Source: Spirochaetaceae bacterium
GTDB taxonomy: Bacteria; Spirochaetota; Spirochaetia; Treponematales; Breznakiellaceae
Reading direction: 5' to 3'
Length of the DNA stretch: 8,085 nucleotides
Assembly: GCA_031265015.1 (NCBI GenBank)
Contig: JAISDG010000100.1
Coordinates: 1-8,085 of the forward strand
This document shows positions 5,913-8,085 of the stretch, piece after piece. The notes beneath the pieces were generated by a model. It was not told the origin of the DNA and searched no databases. It saw only the letters and a program-made list of their open reading frames with translations. The translations under genes and the position numbers were made by a program. Every line of letters starts with the position of its first letter. The first letter of the stretch is position 1.

Positions 5913-7325
5913 TTAAATCCGCCGCCAGGTGGTACCGGATTTCCCGTCTTCCAGGATGATACCCTTTTCCCGTAACCCGCTGCGGATGGTATCCGCCAGG
6001 GCAAAATCCCCCGCCGCCTTGGCCGCGGCCCGCCGGGCGATCTGTTCCTCCAGTTCCGGGTTTTCTTCCCGGCTCTTATCCGCGGACAGGTCGTTTTCCA
6101 GCCCCAGCCCCAGGACCCGGTCCATCTGCAGGGCCGTCCACAGCGCTTCCCCCGGAGCCGCGGTATTGTCCCGGAGGAGGCCCCAGAGTTCCGACAGGGC
6201 CCGGGGGGTGGAGAGGTCGTCGTCCAGGGCCCCGTGAAAGGCCCCGAGCCGTTCCAGGAGGGGAGAGCCGGCGGCGGGTTCCCCGGGCCGGGCGGAAGCT
6301 GCCAGGGAACGGAACTTTTCCCGTAAGGATTTCCGGGAATTTTTGGCGCTTTCCAGGCTGTCCCAGGAAAACCGCAGCTGGCTGCGGTAGTGGCCCCCGA
6401 TAAGGAAATACCGATAATCCAGCGGATCGTACCCGGCGTCAATCAGGCTCTGGAGGGTCAAAAAACCTCCGGCGCTTTTGGACATTTTCCCCTTGTCCAG
6501 GACGAGGAATTCGTTGTGAACCCAGTACCGTACCCAGGGATGCTTTCCCGTGGCCGCTTCGCTTTGGGCTATTTCGTTGGTATGATGGATGGGAACATGA
6601 TCGATGCCCCCGGCGTGGATGTCGAACTGTTCCCCCAGGTAGCGGATGCTCATGGCCGAACATTCGATATGCCAGCCGGGATACCCCCGGCCCCAGGGGC
6701 TGTCCCAGACCAAAGCCTGGTTTTCAAACTTGCTTTTGGTAAACCACAGGACAAAATCCCCGGGATTGCGCTTGTTTTCGTCCAGGTCTGTCCGGGCGCC
6801 GGCTTTAAGATCCTCCATCCGGAGCAGGGCCAAATCCCCGTAATGGTCAAAGCGGCTTATGTCAAAGTAGAGGTTCCCCCCCGAGGTATAGGTATAACCG
6901 TTGGCCTCGATTCGTTTGATCAGGCCGATCATGTCGTCAATGTGTTCGGTGGCCCTGCAGACGACGCCGGGCCGGATAATGTTCATCCGGGCGGTATCGT
7001 TAAAAAAGGCCCGGGTATAGAAGCCGGCGATTTCCAACACGCTTTTGCCCCGTTCCGCGGCGCTTTTGACCATTTTGTCTTCGCCAAAGTCGTCGTCCCC
7101 CGAAAGATGGCCCACGTCGGTAATGTTCATCACATGGGTAACCTGGAAGCCCCGTTCCCGGAGGGTACGGACAAGGATATCGTGGGTTACATAGGCCCGA
7201 AGGTTCCCAATATGGGCATAGTTGTATACCGTGGGGCCGCAGCCGTAAAAACCCGCCTTCCCGGGTACAAGGGGGATAAATTCTTCCAGGGTACGTCCCA
7301 GCGTGTTGTATAAGCGCAGCGGCAT
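5913..7325 (-). CDS. cysS: Cysteinyl-tRNA synthetase
   Basis: This class I synthetase attaches cysteine to tRNA-Cys in the cytoplasm. The 470-residue length is normal. The ATP-binding HIGH motif is HIGN (38-41) and the second signature is KMSKS (280-284). The structural zinc ligands expected from E. coli CysRS are visible as Cys29, Cys222 (in WHIECSAMS), His247 and Glu251 (in HHTNEIAQSE), with the same 25-residue spacing between the second Cys and the His. The C-terminal part ends in the usual anticodon-binding helices, with AAKAAGDFALADTIRSGL followed by a GIILEDGKSGTTWR tail. The ATG at 7325 has AGGA 10 bases upstream. The gene diverges from murB with only 14 bases between start codons. Its probable promoter lies inside murB. 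No clear terminator follows, and the sigma operon promoter begins 11 bases after the stop. Confidence 0.97.
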   Translation of the reverse strand: MPLRLYNTLGRTLEEFIPLVPGKAGFYGCGPTVYNYAHIGNLRAYVTHDILVRTLRERGFQVTHVMNITDVGHLSGDDDFGEDKMVKSAAERGKSVLEIAGFYTRAFFNDTARMNIIRPGVVCRATEHIDDMIGLIKRIEANGYTYTSGGNLYFDISRFDHYGDLALLRMEDLKAGARTDLDENKRNPGDFVLWFTKSKFENQALVWDSPWGRGYPGWHIECSAMSIRYLGEQFDIHAGGIDHVPIHHTNEIAQSEAATGKHPWVRYWVHNEFLVLDKGKMSKSAGGFLTLQSLIDAGYDPLDYRYFLIGGHYRSQLRFSWDSLESAKNSRKSLREKFRSLAASARPGEPAAGSPLLERLGAFHGALDDDLSTPRALSELWGLLRDNTAAPGEALWTALQMDRVLGLGLENDLSADKSREENPELEEQIARRAAAKAAGDFALADTIRSGLREKGIILEDGKSGTTWRRI

Positions 7326-7333
7326 GATATAGT
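7306..7333 (+). promoter_or_regulatory. Possible murB promoter inside cysS, implying a leaderless mRNA
   Basis: TATAGT (7328-7333, 5 of 6 to consensus) is followed by six bases and then the murB ATG at 7340, so initiation would fall on or next to the start codon. A weak -35, TTGTAT (7306-7311, 3 of 6), lies 16 bases upstream within the cysS coding region. No Shine-Dalgarno is visible before murB, consistent with leaderless translation. The -35 is poor, so the call is tentative. Confidence 0.4.
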
Positions 7334-7339
7334 AATCCT

Positions 7340-8085
7340 ATGCCCAATCTAGCGGAATTCCTGGAAAATATCAATTCCCGTTTTTCCCGTATCACCGGCG
7401 GCGCCGGGGCTTTTGAGGGTACTTTCCGGTTTAACGAACCCATGGCGGACCACACGACCTTTAAAGTCGGGGGTCCGGCGGATCTCTGGATATGCCCCCG
7501 GGGGGATACGTTTCCCCGGTATGCCGCTTTGCTGCTGGAAAACGCCCGGTCCGCGGGGATTCCGGTCTTTATCCTGGGCGGCGGGGCCAACCTGGTAGTA
7601 TCCGACCGGGGAATCCGGGGAATCGTGCTGGATACCTCGGGATACCGCGGATCCGCGGAAGCCGGAGGGGGGCTCTTTTTCAGGGCCGGAACCTCCGTGG
7701 ACAATATGGTGAATGAAGCCGCGGATCGGGGCCTTTCGGGACTGGAATTCCTGGCGGGGATGCCCGGTTCCGTGGGGGGCGCCCTTTTTATGAACGCCCG
7801 GTGTTATAACCGGGAAATGTCCGATGTTGTTGTCGAAGCGGAGGCGCTGGACCGGGGCGAAAGGGTACGGATCCCCCTTAAAAAAGAAGCCTTTGAGTAC
7901 AAGAAAAGCCCCTTTCAGGGAGGGGACGCCCTGATCCTGGGGGCGCTCTTTTCCCTGGAACCGAAGGATCCCCGGGTAATCCGCGCCGAAATGGAACAAT
8001 ACCGCCGGGACCGGGAAAACAAGGGACATTACCGGTTCCCCTGCGCCGGATCGGCCTTTAAGAACAACCGGAGTTTCGGGAAACC
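7340..8085 (+). CDS. murB: UDP-N-acetylenolpyruvoylglucosamine reductase, C-terminus cut off by window edge
   Basis: MurB is the FAD-dependent enzyme that reduces enolpyruvyl-UDP-GlcNAc with NADPH to UDP-MurNAc, the second committed step of peptidoglycan synthesis in the cytoplasm. The frame runs open from ATG 7340 to the window end, giving 248 residues of an expected total near 300. FAD-domain motifs are HTTFKVGGPADL (38-49), FILGGGANLVVSD (78-89), FRAGTSVD (114-121) and GLSGLEFLAGMPGSVGGALF (131-150) followed by MNAR (151-154). The substrate-domain motif FPCAGSAFKN (233-242) carries the catalytic Ser238. The usual Tyr-Arg-x-Ser is Tyr-Lys-Lys-Ser here (187-190). An in-frame stop at 7325-7327 rules out a longer start. 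An internal ATG at 7442 would remove the normal N-terminus. It is the only plus-strand gene in the window and has no visible Shine-Dalgarno. Confidence 0.95.
   Translation, partial: MPNLAEFLENINSRFSRITGGAGAFEGTFRFNEPMADHTTFKVGGPADLWICPRGDTFPRYAALLLENARSAGIPVFILGGGANLVVSDRGIRGIVLDTSGYRGSAEAGGGLFFRAGTSVDNMVNEAADRGLSGLEFLAGMPGSVGGALFMNARCYNREMSDVVVEAEALDRGERVRIPLKKEAFEYKKSPFQGGDALILGALFSLEPKDPRVIRAEMEQYRRDRENKGHYRFPCAGSAFKNNRSFGK
7346..7374 (-). promoter_or_regulatory. Sigma70-like promoter of cysS, located inside murB
   Basis: On the minus strand TTGATA (7374-7369, 5 of 6 to consensus) and TAGATT (7351-7346, 4 of 6) are separated by exactly 17 bases, all within the first 12 codons of murB. Initiation near 7339 gives a leader of about 14 bases beginning with AGGA, which would serve as the cysS ribosome site. 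Confidence 0.6.

Noticed and set aside
5870..6442. 190-codon minus-strand frame overlapping the 3' half of cysS
   Set aside because: It is a same-strand frame-shifted shadow. The Trp/Pro/Gly-rich translation is typical of out-of-frame GC-rich code.
6390..7313. 307-codon open frame on the plus strand
   Set aside because: It is wholly antisense to cysS, whose motifs are complete. High G+C removes stops from opposite frames. No family motif or ribosome site supports it.
7349..8029. 226-codon minus-strand frame opposite murB, and the overlapping minus-strand frame at 7000-7704
   Set aside because: Both are antisense shadows of murB or cysS. The plus-strand frame carries the full MurB motif set.

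Overview
The window looks like chromosome from a spirochaete, most likely a relatively GC-rich Treponema of the termite-gut or environmental kind. The evidence is a long PPi-dependent phosphofructokinase of the spirochaete type (555 residues, like Borrelia BB0020 and T. pallidum TP0542), an archaeal/spirochaete-type UMP kinase, and the neighbourhood murB, cysS, ECF sigma factor. That neighbourhood matches what I recall of T. pallidum TP0090-TP0092. The gene assignments come from motifs in the translated sequence. The taxon is an inference, because no search could be run.

Layout, read along the minus strand from right to left. At 7340-8085 (+ strand) is murB, which runs off the right edge. Its start codon lies only 14 bp from the divergent start of cysS (7325-5913, -). 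After cysS a sigma70-like promoter (5902-5874) opens a tightly overlapping minus-strand operon. It encodes an ECF sigma factor (5852-5229), a zinc-finger membrane anti-sigma factor (5227-4679), an unrecognised exported protein (4682-4080) and an archaeal-type UMP kinase (4080-3400). Next is an AT-rich orphan membrane-protein gene (3304-2702) followed by a terminator-like hairpin (2699-2674). A near-consensus promoter (2637-2609) drives pfp (2565-898). After a short repeat-rich gap comes an exported DUF4139-type protein (818 to the left edge, C-terminus cut off).

The genes cover core functions: peptidoglycan precursor synthesis (MurB), translation (CysS), glycolysis using pyrophosphate (PFP) and pyrimidine nucleotide supply (UMP kinase). 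They surround one envelope-signalling unit, the sigma/anti-sigma/exported-protein set. A speculative GGAAC-type element upstream of the DUF4139 gene could link that exported protein to an ECF sigma factor.

I found no rRNA, tRNA, CRISPR array, transposase or integrase. No stretch over 300 bases lacks a gene. The most distinctive anomalies are the AT-rich orphan gene, the back-to-back murB/cysS promoters embedded in each other's coding sequence, and a UMP kinase placed inside a sigma-factor operon. I did not find a convincing wholly new system.
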